Assembly: GCF_000737335.2 (NCBI RefSeq)
Contig: NZ_JMCC02000035.1
Coordinates: forward strand, 17,191 to 81,190
DNA length: 64,000 nt
Origin: Enhygromyxa salina
Lineage (GTDB): Bacteria; Myxococcota_A; Polyangia; Nannocystales; Nannocystaceae
Direction: 5' to 3'
Part shown: positions 1 through 8,780 of the stretch, piece after piece
Numbering within the stretch: position 1 is the first letter of the stretch
How the letters are laid out: every line of letters starts with the position of its first letter
Translations under genes and position numbers: made by a program
Notes under the pieces: generated by a model
Database searches by the model: none
The model's input: only the letters and a program-made list of their open reading frames with translations
Told to the model about the DNA's origin: nothing

Positions 1-1527
1 GGCCGCTTTGGTGTAGGCCTCGAGCGTCTTGCGAATCTCGCGATAGTCGCTCTTCAAGAACTCGGGGAAAAAGCCCGCGCCCGATTCATATTTGAGATCC
101 TTCGCGCCCTCGAGCACGAAGATCACCAAATTCCCATGATGCCTGTGCTTGCCGTCGCCGCCCCACATCGCGGGAGACAGCGTGATCGCGCTGACCTCGT
201 GATGGGTGTTGGGCTTCAAATTCCACCGCGCCGGGGGCGAGCCGTTCACGTACACGTACCAAGTCACGGGGTTGCGCTTGTCCGGGCTGTCCCACTGAAT
301 GATCGGCGGCGCCTCGGGGTTCTTCGCGGTCACCAAGCCCAGGTACGCGCACGTGGCCGACGGGACCCGGTATTCGATCCGCGCCGCGTTTGGCACTACC
401 CGCTTGGAGAATTTCTCCCAGGTCATGACCTGCGCAGGGACGTCGAGCTCCATCTCGGTGGGCTTGAGCTTGGCCTTGAGGTGCGAGAACACCCCCTGCT
501 TCTCGTTGCTGCGCGGCGCCGAGCTGGGCACCCACAGCGGCTGCAGATCCGCGAGGGTGGCGAAGCGCCGCTCGAGCGCGCCCGCGCTGCGCAGCTCCGC
601 GACGATCTTTTCGGCCCGCTCGATGTTCTGCTTGCCCGGCGCCGCGGTTGGCCGCTGGTATTGCAATGGGTGCATCTTGGCGTCGAATTTGGCCTTGACC
701 ACGTCGAAGGGCAGCTGCTCCGCGAGGTCCTCGAGCAGGGTCCCGATCATCGAGCTGCGCACGTGGCAAAACCCAGGGGGGGCGGTTGCGACGGCCAGCC
801 AGACCACGTTGTCGCGCGCGGCCGCCGAGCCGACCGCCTGCCTGCGCTGGTGCAGGCCGAGCAGCCAATTGGCTACGCTTATGCACTTCTCCGAGCGGTA
901 CAGCCCGCCCGTGCTCAGCAGCGCCGCCGCCTTCTTGACCAGCTTCAGCGGAAATTCCTCGAGCCCGGCGCGGAGCAGCCGGTAGTCCTCGCGCCTCTCG
1001 GCCGCGATCTCCGAAGCCCTGCGGAGCCGCCCCGTGGGAAACACGAGCTCGCTCGCAGGGGTGACCGCCAGGTGCTTCCAATCACCGGTCGTCGGCTTAC
1101 CCCAGACAGGTTCGCTCGTCACGAACACCCCCGTGATCGGGGCGCGGGTGGTGTGCTCGGCGAGCGCCCGCACGGCCGCGTCGTAGACCCCGAGCGACTG
1201 CGTGGCGCCCCACAACGCCGACGCGACCTTGCCCGCATCGTCGACCGTGACCAGCCCGCCGTAGCGCTCGAAGAAGCTGCGACAGCTGGCGCAGGTGTTT
1301 TGCTGCTGGTACGAAGCCGGCAGCGCGTCCAAGAACACGTCGAACAGCTCGGTGGTCGCCGTCGTGAACAGCGGCGGCGGCTTGCCATTCTCGTTGGTGG
1401 CCTTGGTGGCCTTGGTCGCCTTGGTCGCCGCCTCGAAGCGCGTGCGCACGGACGCGAGGAACTCGGTGTAGTGACGATCATCGCCGTCACCGCTCGCAGC
1501 ACCCGACCCCATCAACTGATCCGACAT
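1..1527 (-). CDS. Hypothetical protein, 3' end outside window
   Basis: An open frame of 509 codons runs leftward from an ATG at 1527 to the window edge with no stop, so the C-terminus is missing. I do not recognise the family. The N-terminal 45 residues are low complexity (an ATKATKATK run), followed by a CASC pair near residue 85 in a segment reading CRSFFERYGGLVTVD, which could bind metal. The rest looks globular and soluble, with no signal peptide or membrane segment. Third-position GC and the absence of stops over 1.5 kb support it over the competing frames on both strands. Its start lies 91 bp from the divergent kinase-aminotransferase gene. The CxxC-FxxxYG segment faintly recalls phage-associated hypothetical proteins, but this is only an impression. 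Confidence 0.75.
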   Translation of the reverse strand, partial: MSDQLMGSGAASGDGDDRHYTEFLASVRTRFEAATKATKATKATNENGKPPPLFTTATTELFDVFLDALPASYQQQNTCASCRSFFERYGGLVTVDDAGKVASALWGATQSLGVYDAAVRALAEHTTRAPITGVFVTSEPVWGKPTTGDWKHLAVTPASELVFPTGRLRRASEIAAERREDYRLLRAGLEEFPLKLVKKAAALLSTGGLYRSEKCISVANWLLGLHQRRQAVGSAAARDNVVWLAVATAPPGFCHVRSSMIGTLLEDLAEQLPFDVVKAKFDAKMHPLQYQRPTAAPGKQNIERAEKIVAELRSAGALERRFATLADLQPLWVPSSAPRSNEKQGVFSHLKAKLKPTEMELDVPAQVMTWEKFSKRVVPNAARIEYRVPSATCAYLGLVTAKNPEAPPIIQWDSPDKRNPVTWYVYVNGSPPARWNLKPNTHHEVSAITLSPAMWGGDGKHRHHGNLVIFVLEGAKDLKYESGAGFFPEFLKSDYREIRKTLEAYTKAA

Positions 1528-1618
1528 GGTCGACAGTGAACGCCGACGGCCGCCAGCGTGTCAACTCGTCAATCCAGAGTCCCCACCACGCGCGCAATCG
1601 TACATACTCGCGCCAGCG

Positions 1619-3961
1619 ATGCCAACGGCACCACCACGACCGCAGCTCGACGCCTCGCGGGTCGCCGCGCTCGCCCACCAGCTGTGGGGCCTGACGCCGA
1701 CCCGGGGTGGTCCGCACGATCTTGGCAGCTACGACGACAGCAACTATGCGATCACGTCGAGCACCGACGCGGGTGAGCGCGCCCATGTCATCAAGCTCAG
1801 CGTCGAACCCCGCGAGATCATCGACCTGCAGTGTGCGGTGCTCGGTCACCTCGCCACGCGCCCGTCGGCGGGGCTGGTTCCGCAGATCATCCCCAGCCGC
1901 GATGGCCAGGCTTTCGTGGCGATCCGCGACGACGCCGGCCAGGCCTGCATCATGCGGGTGCTGAGCTTCATTCCCGGCAAGCTGTGGTCGGAGCTGTCTG
2001 ACCCAACGCCCGCGCTGCGCCGGGCGCTGGGCCAGGCGCTCGCCCAGATCAACCGTGATCTCGAGGACTTCGAGCACCCGGCCATGTACCGCTCGAGCCC
2101 GTGGAACCTGACCCAGGCCGAGTGGATCGCCGACGAGCTGGGCGCGATCGAGCCCGGGCCCAAGCGCGCGCTGATCGTCGATGCGCTCGCGCAGTTTCGG
2201 GCGCGGGTGATCCCCCGGTTGCCCGAGCTCGGCTGTCAGCTGATCCACGGCGACGCCAACGATCAAAACCTGGTCGTCGCGGACCACGAGCTGCGCGGCA
2301 TCTTCGACTTCGGCGACGTCGGCGTGGCCCCGACGATCTGCGAGCTGGCGATCGCGGCGGCCTATACAGGGATGGTCACCGATCCCATCCAGGCGATCGC
2401 CGAGCTCTGCGTTGGCTACCACGAGCGTCGCCCCCTCAGCTCGATCGAGCTGGACCTGTTGTTCGATCTGGTCCGGGCCCGGCTGGCCGTCAGCGTGACC
2501 TGCTCGGCGCTGGTCCGCGCGCGCGAGCCCGACAACGCCCACAGCTTCAGCTCCGAAGCCCAGGCCTGGTCGCTGCTTGGCAAGTTGACCGAGTTCGGCC
2601 GCCGGGCGGTGACCAAGTACTGGACCAGCGCGTGCGGGCTGCCAGCGCCGGTCCGGGTCCCGGGCGCCCGCTCGCGGCCGCGGCTGCTGGCCCAGCGTCG
2701 GGTTCGGCTTGGCGCCGCGCTGAGCCTGGCCTACGACAGCCCGCTGTACATCCGCCGCGGCGAGGGCACGTGGCTGTTCGACGAGCACGACAACGCCTAC
2801 CTCGACTGCGTCAACAACATCAGCCACGTCGGCCACTGCCACCCGCGCGTGGTCGCAGAGGCGACCCGACAGATCGCCACGCTCAACACCAACACCCGCT
2901 ACTTGCACGAGGGCATCCTCCACTATGCCGAGCAGCTGACCGCGACCTTGCCTGGCGAGCTGAGCGTGGTGTTCTTGGTTTGCTCGGGCACCGAGGCCAA
3001 CGAGCTCGCGCTGCGGATCGCCCGGGCCCACACCGGCGCCAACGAGGTCGTGGTCGTTGACGGGGCCTACCACGGCAACAGCTCGACGATGGTCGACATC
3101 AGCCCCTACAAGTTCGACGGCCCCGGCGGTCGCGGCCGCCCCGACTGGGTCCACGTGCTCGACACGCCCGACCCCCTGCATGGCCGCCACGGCGACAACG
3201 GGCCGGCCTACGCCCGGGGGATCGCCGCGGCCGCCGACCGGGCGCGGGCGCGCGGCGATGGACTCGCGGCCTTCATCTGCGAGTCGGTGCTCGGCTGCGC
3301 GGGTCAGATCGTGCCGGCCCCGGGCTTCTTGGCGGCCGCCTACCAGCAGGCTCGCGCTGCCGGGGCCGTGTGTATCGCCGACGAGATCCAAGTTGGGTTT
3401 GGCCGGGTCGGCGACGCGATGTGGGCGTTCCAGTCCGAGGGCGTGGTGCCCGACATCCTGACCCTGGGCAAGCCGATCGCCAACGGCCACCCAGTCGGCG
3501 CCGTGGTCACGACGCCCGCGCTCGCGGCCAGCTTTGCGGGCGGCATGGAGTACTTCAACAGCTTCGGGGGCAACCCGGTCTCGTGCGCGATCGCCCTGGC
3601 TGTCCTCAACGTCATCCGCGAAGAGGGGCTGATCGACAACGCGCGGGTGACCGGCGCGTGGCTGCGGCGGGCGCTCGAGCGCATCGAGGATCCCGGCGTC
3701 GCGCAGGTTCGCGGGCGCGGCCTGTTTCTTGGGATCGAGCTGGTCGACTCCAGCACACGCAAGCGCCCCGACGCCGCGCGGGCCAAGGCGCTCGTCGAGT
3801 TCGCCCAGGGCCGCGGCGTGCTGCTGAGCGTCGACGGGCCGGGCCACAACGTGGTCAAGATCAAGCCACCGCTCTGCTTTGGGCCGACCGAGGCCAAGAT
3901 CCTGGTCGCAACCATCACCGCGGGGATGGCCATGACGGCCACGCCCCCCACACAGACCTGA
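1619..3961 (+). CDS. Kinase (APH fold) fused to class III aminotransferase / phospho-lyase
   Basis: A 780-residue two-domain enzyme. Residues about 10-330 form an aminoglycoside-phosphotransferase-like kinase: the catalytic HGDANDQN loop is at H210/D212 and the Mg-binding DFG at D230. Residues about 345-775 form a PLP-dependent class III aminotransferase with the Schiff-base lysine at K618 in TLGKPIANGHP. Related separate proteins in animals are hydroxylysine kinase (HYKK) and the phospho-lyases ETNPPL and PHYKPL, so the fusion probably phosphorylates an amino alcohol or hydroxylated amino acid and then eliminates phosphate; the substrate is inferred, not shown. A start at 1526 is open but would begin inside the divergent gene's start codon; the ATG at 1619 gives a normal N-terminus. 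The stop lies inside a dispersed repeat module. Confidence 0.88.
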   Translation: MPTAPPRPQLDASRVAALAHQLWGLTPTRGGPHDLGSYDDSNYAITSSTDAGERAHVIKLSVEPREIIDLQCAVLGHLATRPSAGLVPQIIPSRDGQAFVAIRDDAGQACIMRVLSFIPGKLWSELSDPTPALRRALGQALAQINRDLEDFEHPAMYRSSPWNLTQAEWIADELGAIEPGPKRALIVDALAQFRARVIPRLPELGCQLIHGDANDQNLVVADHELRGIFDFGDVGVAPTICELAIAAAYTGMVTDPIQAIAELCVGYHERRPLSSIELDLLFDLVRARLAVSVTCSALVRAREPDNAHSFSSEAQAWSLLGKLTEFGRRAVTKYWTSACGLPAPVRVPGARSRPRLLAQRRVRLGAALSLAYDSPLYIRRGEGTWLFDEHDNAYLDCVNNISHVGHCHPRVVAEATRQIATLNTNTRYLHEGILHYAEQLTATLPGELSVVFLVCSGTEANELALRIARAHTGANEVVVVDGAYHGNSSTMVDISPYKFDGPGGRGRPDWVHVLDTPDPLHGRHGDNGPAYARGIAAAADRARARGDGLAAFICESVLGCAGQIVPAPGFLAAAYQQARAAGAVCIADEIQVGFGRVGDAMWAFQSEGVVPDILTLGKPIANGHPVGAVVTTPALAASFAGGMEYFNSFGGNPVSCAIALAVLNVIREEGLIDNARVTGAWLRRALERIEDPGVAQVRGRGLFLGIELVDSSTRKRPDAARAKALVEFAQGRGVLLSVDGPGHNVVKIKPPLCFGPTEAKILVATITAGMAMTATPPTQT

Positions 3962-4060
3962 GACTTCGCCGACTGCAGCCGCTTTGTGCCCGGAGGGACC
4001 CTCACGGGTCGTGCGCGCTGCCTCATCAGCACATCGAACCCAGCACCCGCTCAGGCTGCG
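3950..4060 (+). repeat. Dispersed intergenic repeat modules (gene-end module plus 75-bp module)
   Basis: Positions 3950-3985 carry a short module (CCCCCACA ... CTTCGCCGACTGCAGCCGCT) also seen at 8407-8450 and 8468-8512. It supplies the stop codon region of the upstream fusion gene. Positions 3986-4060 carry a second module starting GTGCCCGGAGGGACCCTCAC, found again inverted at 30864-30937 and, shorter, direct at 31031-31085. The second module contains the small hairpin GACCCTCACGGGTC. No gene is visible between 3962 and 4121. Confidence 0.85.
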
Positions 4061-4121
4061 AGGCGATGTCCATGCAGAGGTCTACATGCTCGACGGTCTG
4101 AGGCGGAGCCTCGCTAACTCT

Positions 4122-5495
4122 TCATGGCTCCCGCGGGTCGAGGACTCGGCCCAAGAGCAGCAGGGTGCGGGTCGGCCGATCGTGGATCATGACAATGAAC
4201 GGCTCGTCGGCCGAGAACGCGTAGGCGGGATCGGCTGTCGCGGTCGAGGCCGCGACGGCGCCCGACCCAGGCGCGGCCTCGAGCCCGTGCTCGTCCACTG
4301 CGATCACGCTGTCATGAAAGACCGCGTCGAGCACACCGATCCCCTCGCCCACGATCCCCGTGAACGCGCCCGGATCGTTGAACGGCGCAGGCATGTTCAG
4401 CTGGTCCGCGAGCACCGAGGTCAGGGGTAGCGCGCTGCGCAGCTGAAACCGCGGCACCTGGGTGTCGACCTGCTCCCAGTTCAAGTCCTCGAGCAGGGCG
4501 GTCACGCCAGCGGCGTCGAGCCCCGCCTCGAACGCCTCGAGCTCGCCCTCGGGGACCACCAACACCAGCTCGAGCGCGACCCCACGCAGGGGGATCGCGA
4601 GCGCCGCAAAGTCCGGGCCGCGAGTGTAGCGGGCCTCGAGCGCCGGGTTGCTCATCATGTCGACCGCGACCTCGCTCCCGTCGCCCAGCCTGAACGGGTG
4701 CTTGGCGGTCTTGTCCATGGCAAACGGCGCCATCCATGGCGCCTCGAGAACCAGCGCGTTGGCGACCACCGCCGTGGTCCGTTCATCGAGCGCCCCGTCG
4801 GGCACCACCGCAGAGAGCTCCCCGTTGGTGCGCTCGGAGAGCCACGCGTTGATCGCTTGGCGCTCGGTGTCGGCCGCTTGATCCGATGAAAAGTCGGCCA
4901 GGTTGATACCAGCGCCGTAGTTGACCCCGAGCAGGTCGAGGTAGTCCGTCTCGACCGCGGCGCCAAGCTCCTGCTCGAGCCAAAACCCATTGACCGTACG
5001 GAGCACCAAGGGGCTCAGCGGATCGGCCGATCCCTCGATCGCGTCGATGTTGCGCTCTGCCAGCTCGAGTTCCTGCCAATTCAGCGCGACGTGCTGGCGG
5101 TCATCGGCCAGCGAAAACCGAAGGGCCGCCTGCATCTGCGCCTTTGCGACCCCGCTGCTGCCGCCGTAGAGCATGCCAAACATATGCTGCAGGCTGTACG
5201 CGGACACACAGAAGCTCTGGTTTGCCGGGTCCGTGCGCAGCGCATGGTACAGGTCCAGCGCCAGCTCGAGTTGATCGCCTGCGAGCGCGGCCATCTCCTC
5301 GGGGGTGGGCATCGGGTGAATGTCGCGGGGCAGCTCCGATTGGACGATGTTCCAGCCCGCCCCATCGTCGCCATCGTCACCATCGTCACCGTGGGTTTCC
5401 TCCCCGCCCCCGGCCTCGCCCTCGAGCTCCGTGCCTGGGCACGCGCACAGCAACGCGGCGCCAAGCAGCGCACCGACCCACCCAATCCTTCGCAT
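4122..5495 (-). CDS. Serpin family lipoprotein (serine protease inhibitor)
   Basis: A 457-residue exported protein. The N-terminus is a lipoprotein signal ending LLCAC, then an acidic Gly/Asp linker (GDDGDDGDDG). From about residue 75 the sequence follows the serpin fold: FCVSAYSLQHMFGMLYGG matches the helix B region, TAVVANALVLEAPW the strand 3A region, and the C-terminal FSADEPFIVMIHD matches the serpin signature just after the reactive-centre loop. The loop itself is hinge-like (GLEAAPGSGAVAASTATADPA), Ala/Gly/Ser rich, which favours an inhibitory serpin. It would be tethered to the outer membrane to trap proteases, its own or those of prey. It stands alone, read leftward, 66 bp upstream of the hydrolase gene on the same strand. 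Target specificity cannot be read from the loop. Confidence 0.9.
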   Translation of the reverse strand: MRRIGWVGALLGAALLCACPGTELEGEAGGGEETHGDDGDDGDDGAGWNIVQSELPRDIHPMPTPEEMAALAGDQLELALDLYHALRTDPANQSFCVSAYSLQHMFGMLYGGSSGVAKAQMQAALRFSLADDRQHVALNWQELELAERNIDAIEGSADPLSPLVLRTVNGFWLEQELGAAVETDYLDLLGVNYGAGINLADFSSDQAADTERQAINAWLSERTNGELSAVVPDGALDERTTAVVANALVLEAPWMAPFAMDKTAKHPFRLGDGSEVAVDMMSNPALEARYTRGPDFAALAIPLRGVALELVLVVPEGELEAFEAGLDAAGVTALLEDLNWEQVDTQVPRFQLRSALPLTSVLADQLNMPAPFNDPGAFTGIVGEGIGVLDAVFHDSVIAVDEHGLEAAPGSGAVAASTATADPAYAFSADEPFIVMIHDRPTRTLLLLGRVLDPREP

Positions 5496-5561
5496 CTCTC
5501 AAACATGCGACACCATTGTCGCTCTGACCACGATCGTGACCAGCAGACTCTGCGCGGGGCA

Positions 5562-6323
5562 TTATGCCCCCGTCACCTCGTGCACGAAGCCAGCGACCGT
5601 TTCGATGATTTGATCCCCATTGAATGCATGAATGGTGTTGTGGTTGCCACGCTCGAACAATTGCAAGCTCGCCCGCGCCCCACCCCACTCGGCCAGCTGC
5701 ACGGCGTGATCGGGGCGCACGAGCACGTCACCTTGGGCGTGCAACACCAACATTCGCCCGCGGAACGCCTGGACCTTGGCGCGGTGGTTCAACAGCGCGT
5801 CGACGGCCGCCTGCAGCTGCGCATCGTCAACGCCGAGCTCCTCGGCACGAAGGCGCAGCGCCAAGCGCTCGCGGACGTCCGCGATCCCGCTCTCGATCAC
5901 CAGGCCCGCGACGGGTCGATGCGCCGCGACGTGCAGCGCGTAGATCGTCCCGACCGAGCGCCCGTACACGACCAACGCCCCTGGATCGACTCCTAGCGCG
6001 TCCGTGATCGCCAGCGCGTCGTCGAGCATCGAGGCCAGCGCCGGGCTGCCGCTCGAGCCCCCATACCCGCGATACTCGCCAAGCACGACGTTGAGCCCAG
6101 CGTCGACGAGCCCCGGCGTGAACCCGGGCAGCCAATCTGCAACGACCTCACCGTTGCCGTGAAAGTGCAATAACCACGGCCCGTGCTCGTGGGTGGCGCT
6201 GCGATGACAATGCAGGGCCACCCCAGCATTCAAGACCACGAAGGGATCCTCCAGCCGCGCACGCCGGGGAAAAAAGCAGCGGGCCGCGACGACCGGATGA
6301 TCCAGGATCTCCTTGGGAGTCAC
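5562..6323 (-). CDS. Alpha/beta hydrolase
   Basis: A 253-residue soluble alpha/beta hydrolase-fold protein without a signal peptide. HFHGNGE near residue 53 is the oxyanion-hole HG motif, GRSVG places the nucleophile at S123, HAQGDVLVRPDHA supplies the acidic residue and GNHNTI the catalytic histidine, so the triad is complete. The core is of the bem46/YfhR-like size class often labelled 'alpha/beta hydrolase' without known substrate. Its start is 21 bp from the stop of the next gene upstream (the fused spermidine synthase-like protein), so the two may be co-transcribed leftward. Substrate not predictable. Confidence 0.88.
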   Translation of the reverse strand: MTPKEILDHPVVAARCFFPRRARLEDPFVVLNAGVALHCHRSATHEHGPWLLHFHGNGEVVADWLPGFTPGLVDAGLNVVLGEYRGYGGSSGSPALASMLDDALAITDALGVDPGALVVYGRSVGTIYALHVAAHRPVAGLVIESGIADVRERLALRLRAEELGVDDAQLQAAVDALLNHRAKVQAFRGRMLVLHAQGDVLVRPDHAVQLAEWGGARASLQLFERGNHNTIHAFNGDQIIETVAGFVHEVTGA

Positions 6324-6344
6324 CGCCCCACTCTACCGGGCAGC

Positions 6345-8372
6345 TCACTTCAAGATACGGAGCAAGTTGGTGTAGTCGTCGGTGAACAGCGGCGCCGCGG
6401 GCGAAGGCTCGACCACGACGCCGCCGTCACGCAGCGGCGCTGCCCCCAGGATCGCCAGGTTGCGGGTCACGACCACTTGGTCCGTACCCGACAGCCAATA
6501 GTCGCGGTCGCTCGACTCTGGCGGCGAATCGGACACCCACACCGCCGTCATGCCGTGCTCGGCGGCCAGCTTTTGCACGACCGGGATGATGTCGATGTAG
6601 CGGTTGGTCGCTTGAAACACGATCGCCCCGTCAGGCGCAAGGTGCTTGACGTACACGGCCATGGCCTCGCGGGTGATCAAGTGCATCGGGATCGAGTCGC
6701 CAGAGAAGGCGTCGATCGCCAGGACATCGTAGCCGCGCGGCGGCTCGCGCTCGAGCGAGAGCCGTCCATCACCCACGACGACCTCCACTGTGCCGGGCAT
6801 GTCTTGCAAGAACGTGAATTCGGCCCGCGCGACGTCGACGACCTGCGGATCGAGCTCGTAGAACACCATGGTGTCGCCCTCGCGCCCGTACACGGCCAGC
6901 GCCCCGGCCCCCAGTCCGATCACGCCAATCTTGCGCGGGCCACTGTTTGACAAGCTTGCGAACAACCGGCCATAGCCGCTGGTCGGCCCGAAGTAGCTCG
7001 AAGGCAGGCGCCGGGCGTCGGGTGCCCACAGCTGCCCGCCGTGCTGGATCCCGCCGTGGTACATGGTCCGATAGGGCGCCGGCTCGACGTACTCGCGGGT
7101 CCGAATCACGCCATAGAAATTTCGCACCATCACGCGGGTGTCAACGCTGTAGCGCCACATCGCCATGCCCACGGTGATCACGGTGGCAACCGCGACACCA
7201 AGGGCGACCACGCGCAGGCCAACGTGCATGGACCACACCCGCGTGATCCCCAGCGCGCTTAGCAAGATCAAGATGATCCCCAGCTCGTAGTAGCCCGGCA
7301 GGCTCAGCGGCGCGATCACGCCGATCAGCACCGAGCCCAGCGCGCCGCCGACCGAGATCATCAAGTAGAAGGTTGTCAGGTAGCGCGGCGCCGGCTTGGC
7401 CAGCGCGAGCTCGCCGTGCGCGAACATGCAGCCGACGAACAACCCCGCAGCATAGAGCGCGACGCCCAGCACCAGCCCGTGCGAGTCGACGGCCCAGCCC
7501 ATGATCGGGAGCAAGATCCCGAGCGACACCAAGAACACCGGGCGCACGTACCAGCGCGGGTGATCAAAGGCCAACACGAAGGTGATCAGGTACAAGGCCA
7601 GCGGCAGCACCCACAAGAACGGCACCGCCGCGATGTTCTGGGTGATGTGATTGGTGACCGCGAGCAACAGGCACGATCCCGTCGCCGACAGCACCAACCA
7701 CTCGAACAGCTGCTTGGGCTTTGGCGGCCTGCTTGGCGCGCCCACGTCGGCGACAGCTTGGGGTGTGTCGGGGCGCGCCGACCCTGCCCGATCCGGGCGC
7801 AGGCTCGCGTAGGCCGTCGCCCCGCACAGGATCACGAACACCACGTACACCCCCGACCAGCCGATCGTCTGGGTTTGGTTGGAGACCCACGGCTCGATCA
7901 GCGAGGGATAGGCGACCAATGCCAACAGTGACGCGAAGTTTGAGAGCGCGAACAACCGATAGGGCACGCGGGCCTGGTAGCGACGCCAATACCACGCTTG
8001 GATCAGCGGGCTGGTGCTCGACAACATCAGGTACGGCAGCCCGATCGTCGCGACCAAGAGCCCGAGGATCAGCACGGTCGGATCTTCGGCCCCGGTTGGC
8101 TTCCAGCGCTCGCCCGGGGCGATCGGCAGCCACGCGAGCGAGACCAACAACAGCCCAACGTGGACGATCAGCTGGCGCCGCGCGCTGAGCTTGCGGATCG
8201 CAAAGTCGGCGTAGGCGTAGCCGGCGAGCAAGATCGACTGGAAGAACACAAGACACGTCGCCCACACCGCGGCCGACCCCCCGAACCACGGCAGGATCTG
8301 CTTGGCGATCACCGGCTGGACCAAGAACAGCAGGAACGCGGACAAAAATATGGTCGCGGCGTGGGGGCTCAT
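6345..8372 (-). CDS. Fused membrane protein / spermidine synthase-like protein
   Basis: A 675-residue protein: about 400 residues of hydrophobic helices (starting FLSAFLLFLVQPVIAKQ, typical of this family) followed by a Rossmann-fold domain with GVIGLGAGALAVYGREG and DAFSGDSIPMHL, the methyltransferase-like core of polyamine synthases. Proteins of this 'fused MFS/spermidine synthase' architecture are widespread in proteobacteria and mostly uncharacterised. The family usually begins right at the first helix, so I prefer the ATG at 8372 over an upstream one at 8402, which would add ten residues. It heads a leftward pair with the hydrolase gene. Whether it makes polyamines is unknown; the soluble part keeps the nucleotide-binding glycines. 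Confidence 0.88.
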   Translation of the reverse strand: MSPHAATIFLSAFLLFLVQPVIAKQILPWFGGSAAVWATCLVFFQSILLAGYAYADFAIRKLSARRQLIVHVGLLLVSLAWLPIAPGERWKPTGAEDPTVLILGLLVATIGLPYLMLSSTSPLIQAWYWRRYQARVPYRLFALSNFASLLALVAYPSLIEPWVSNQTQTIGWSGVYVVFVILCGATAYASLRPDRAGSARPDTPQAVADVGAPSRPPKPKQLFEWLVLSATGSCLLLAVTNHITQNIAAVPFLWVLPLALYLITFVLAFDHPRWYVRPVFLVSLGILLPIMGWAVDSHGLVLGVALYAAGLFVGCMFAHGELALAKPAPRYLTTFYLMISVGGALGSVLIGVIAPLSLPGYYELGIILILLSALGITRVWSMHVGLRVVALGVAVATVITVGMAMWRYSVDTRVMVRNFYGVIRTREYVEPAPYRTMYHGGIQHGGQLWAPDARRLPSSYFGPTSGYGRLFASLSNSGPRKIGVIGLGAGALAVYGREGDTMVFYELDPQVVDVARAEFTFLQDMPGTVEVVVGDGRLSLEREPPRGYDVLAIDAFSGDSIPMHLITREAMAVYVKHLAPDGAIVFQATNRYIDIIPVVQKLAAEHGMTAVWVSDSPPESSDRDYWLSGTDQVVVTRNLAILGAAPLRDGGVVVEPSPAAPLFTDDYTNLLRILK

Positions 8373-8402
8373 GCGGGCGCATGATAGTGGCCCGAGCCGC
8401 AA

Positions 8403-8562
8403 GTCATGACCCCCACAGAGACCTTTGGACTTCGCTGACTGCAGCCGCTTCGCGTCTGGTCTTTCTAGACCCCCACATGCGCTCTACCTTCGCCGACTGC
8501 AGCCGCTGGCGGCGTTTGTTCGCGCTTCCTGTGTCCACGGAACGCGCAGCACGCGGAGAACT
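8403..8562. repeat. Intergenic region with two copies of the gene-end module
   Basis: No gene is visible. Positions 8407-8450 and 8468-8512 are two direct copies of the module that begins ACCCCCACA and continues into (C)TTCGC(C/T)GACTGCAGCCGCT, also present at 3950-3985 and, diverged, at 39586-39630. The two copies here are about 60 bp apart. Confidence 0.75.
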
Positions 8563-8742
8563 CTAGCCCCAAATCAAGCGCTGAATTGGAAAAGGTGAAT
8601 GATTTGGGGCTAGTACGAGCCGACAGGCGAGCGTTTGGGGTGAGCGAAGGGGGCTCCGCCGCCGAAGCGAGGGGGCTTTTGAAAGCCCCCTTGAAGACAT
8701 AGTAGGCCCGAGTCGAGCGCGCAGCGCTTGATTCGGGTCTAG
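8563..8742. mobile_element. MITE-like element with terminal inverted repeats (copy 1)
   Basis: A roughly 180-bp non-coding element. The ends are imperfect inverted repeats of about 21 bp: the left end starts CTAGCCCCAAATCAAGCG at 8563 and the right end finishes CGCTTGATTCGGGTCTAG at 8742, 19 of 21 positions matching. Inside, 8563-8576 and 8600-8613 form a perfect 14-bp inverted repeat (CTAGCCCCAAATCA / TGATTTGGGGCTAG), and GGGGGCTTTTGAAAGCCCCC near 8675 is another hairpin. Positions 8621-8742 are nearly identical to 15097-15216. There is no transposase; mobility in trans is an inference. Confidence 0.7.
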
Positions 8743-8780
8743 CAAGTCGTGATCCCCGCGGAGCGCCGCGGGGGCTGTGC

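Noticed and set aside
1487..3847. Open frame of 786 codons opposite the kinase-aminotransferase gene
   Set aside because: It mirrors the high third-position GC of the real gene, has Arg/Gly/Asp-rich composition without motifs, and the plus-strand protein has full catalytic motifs.
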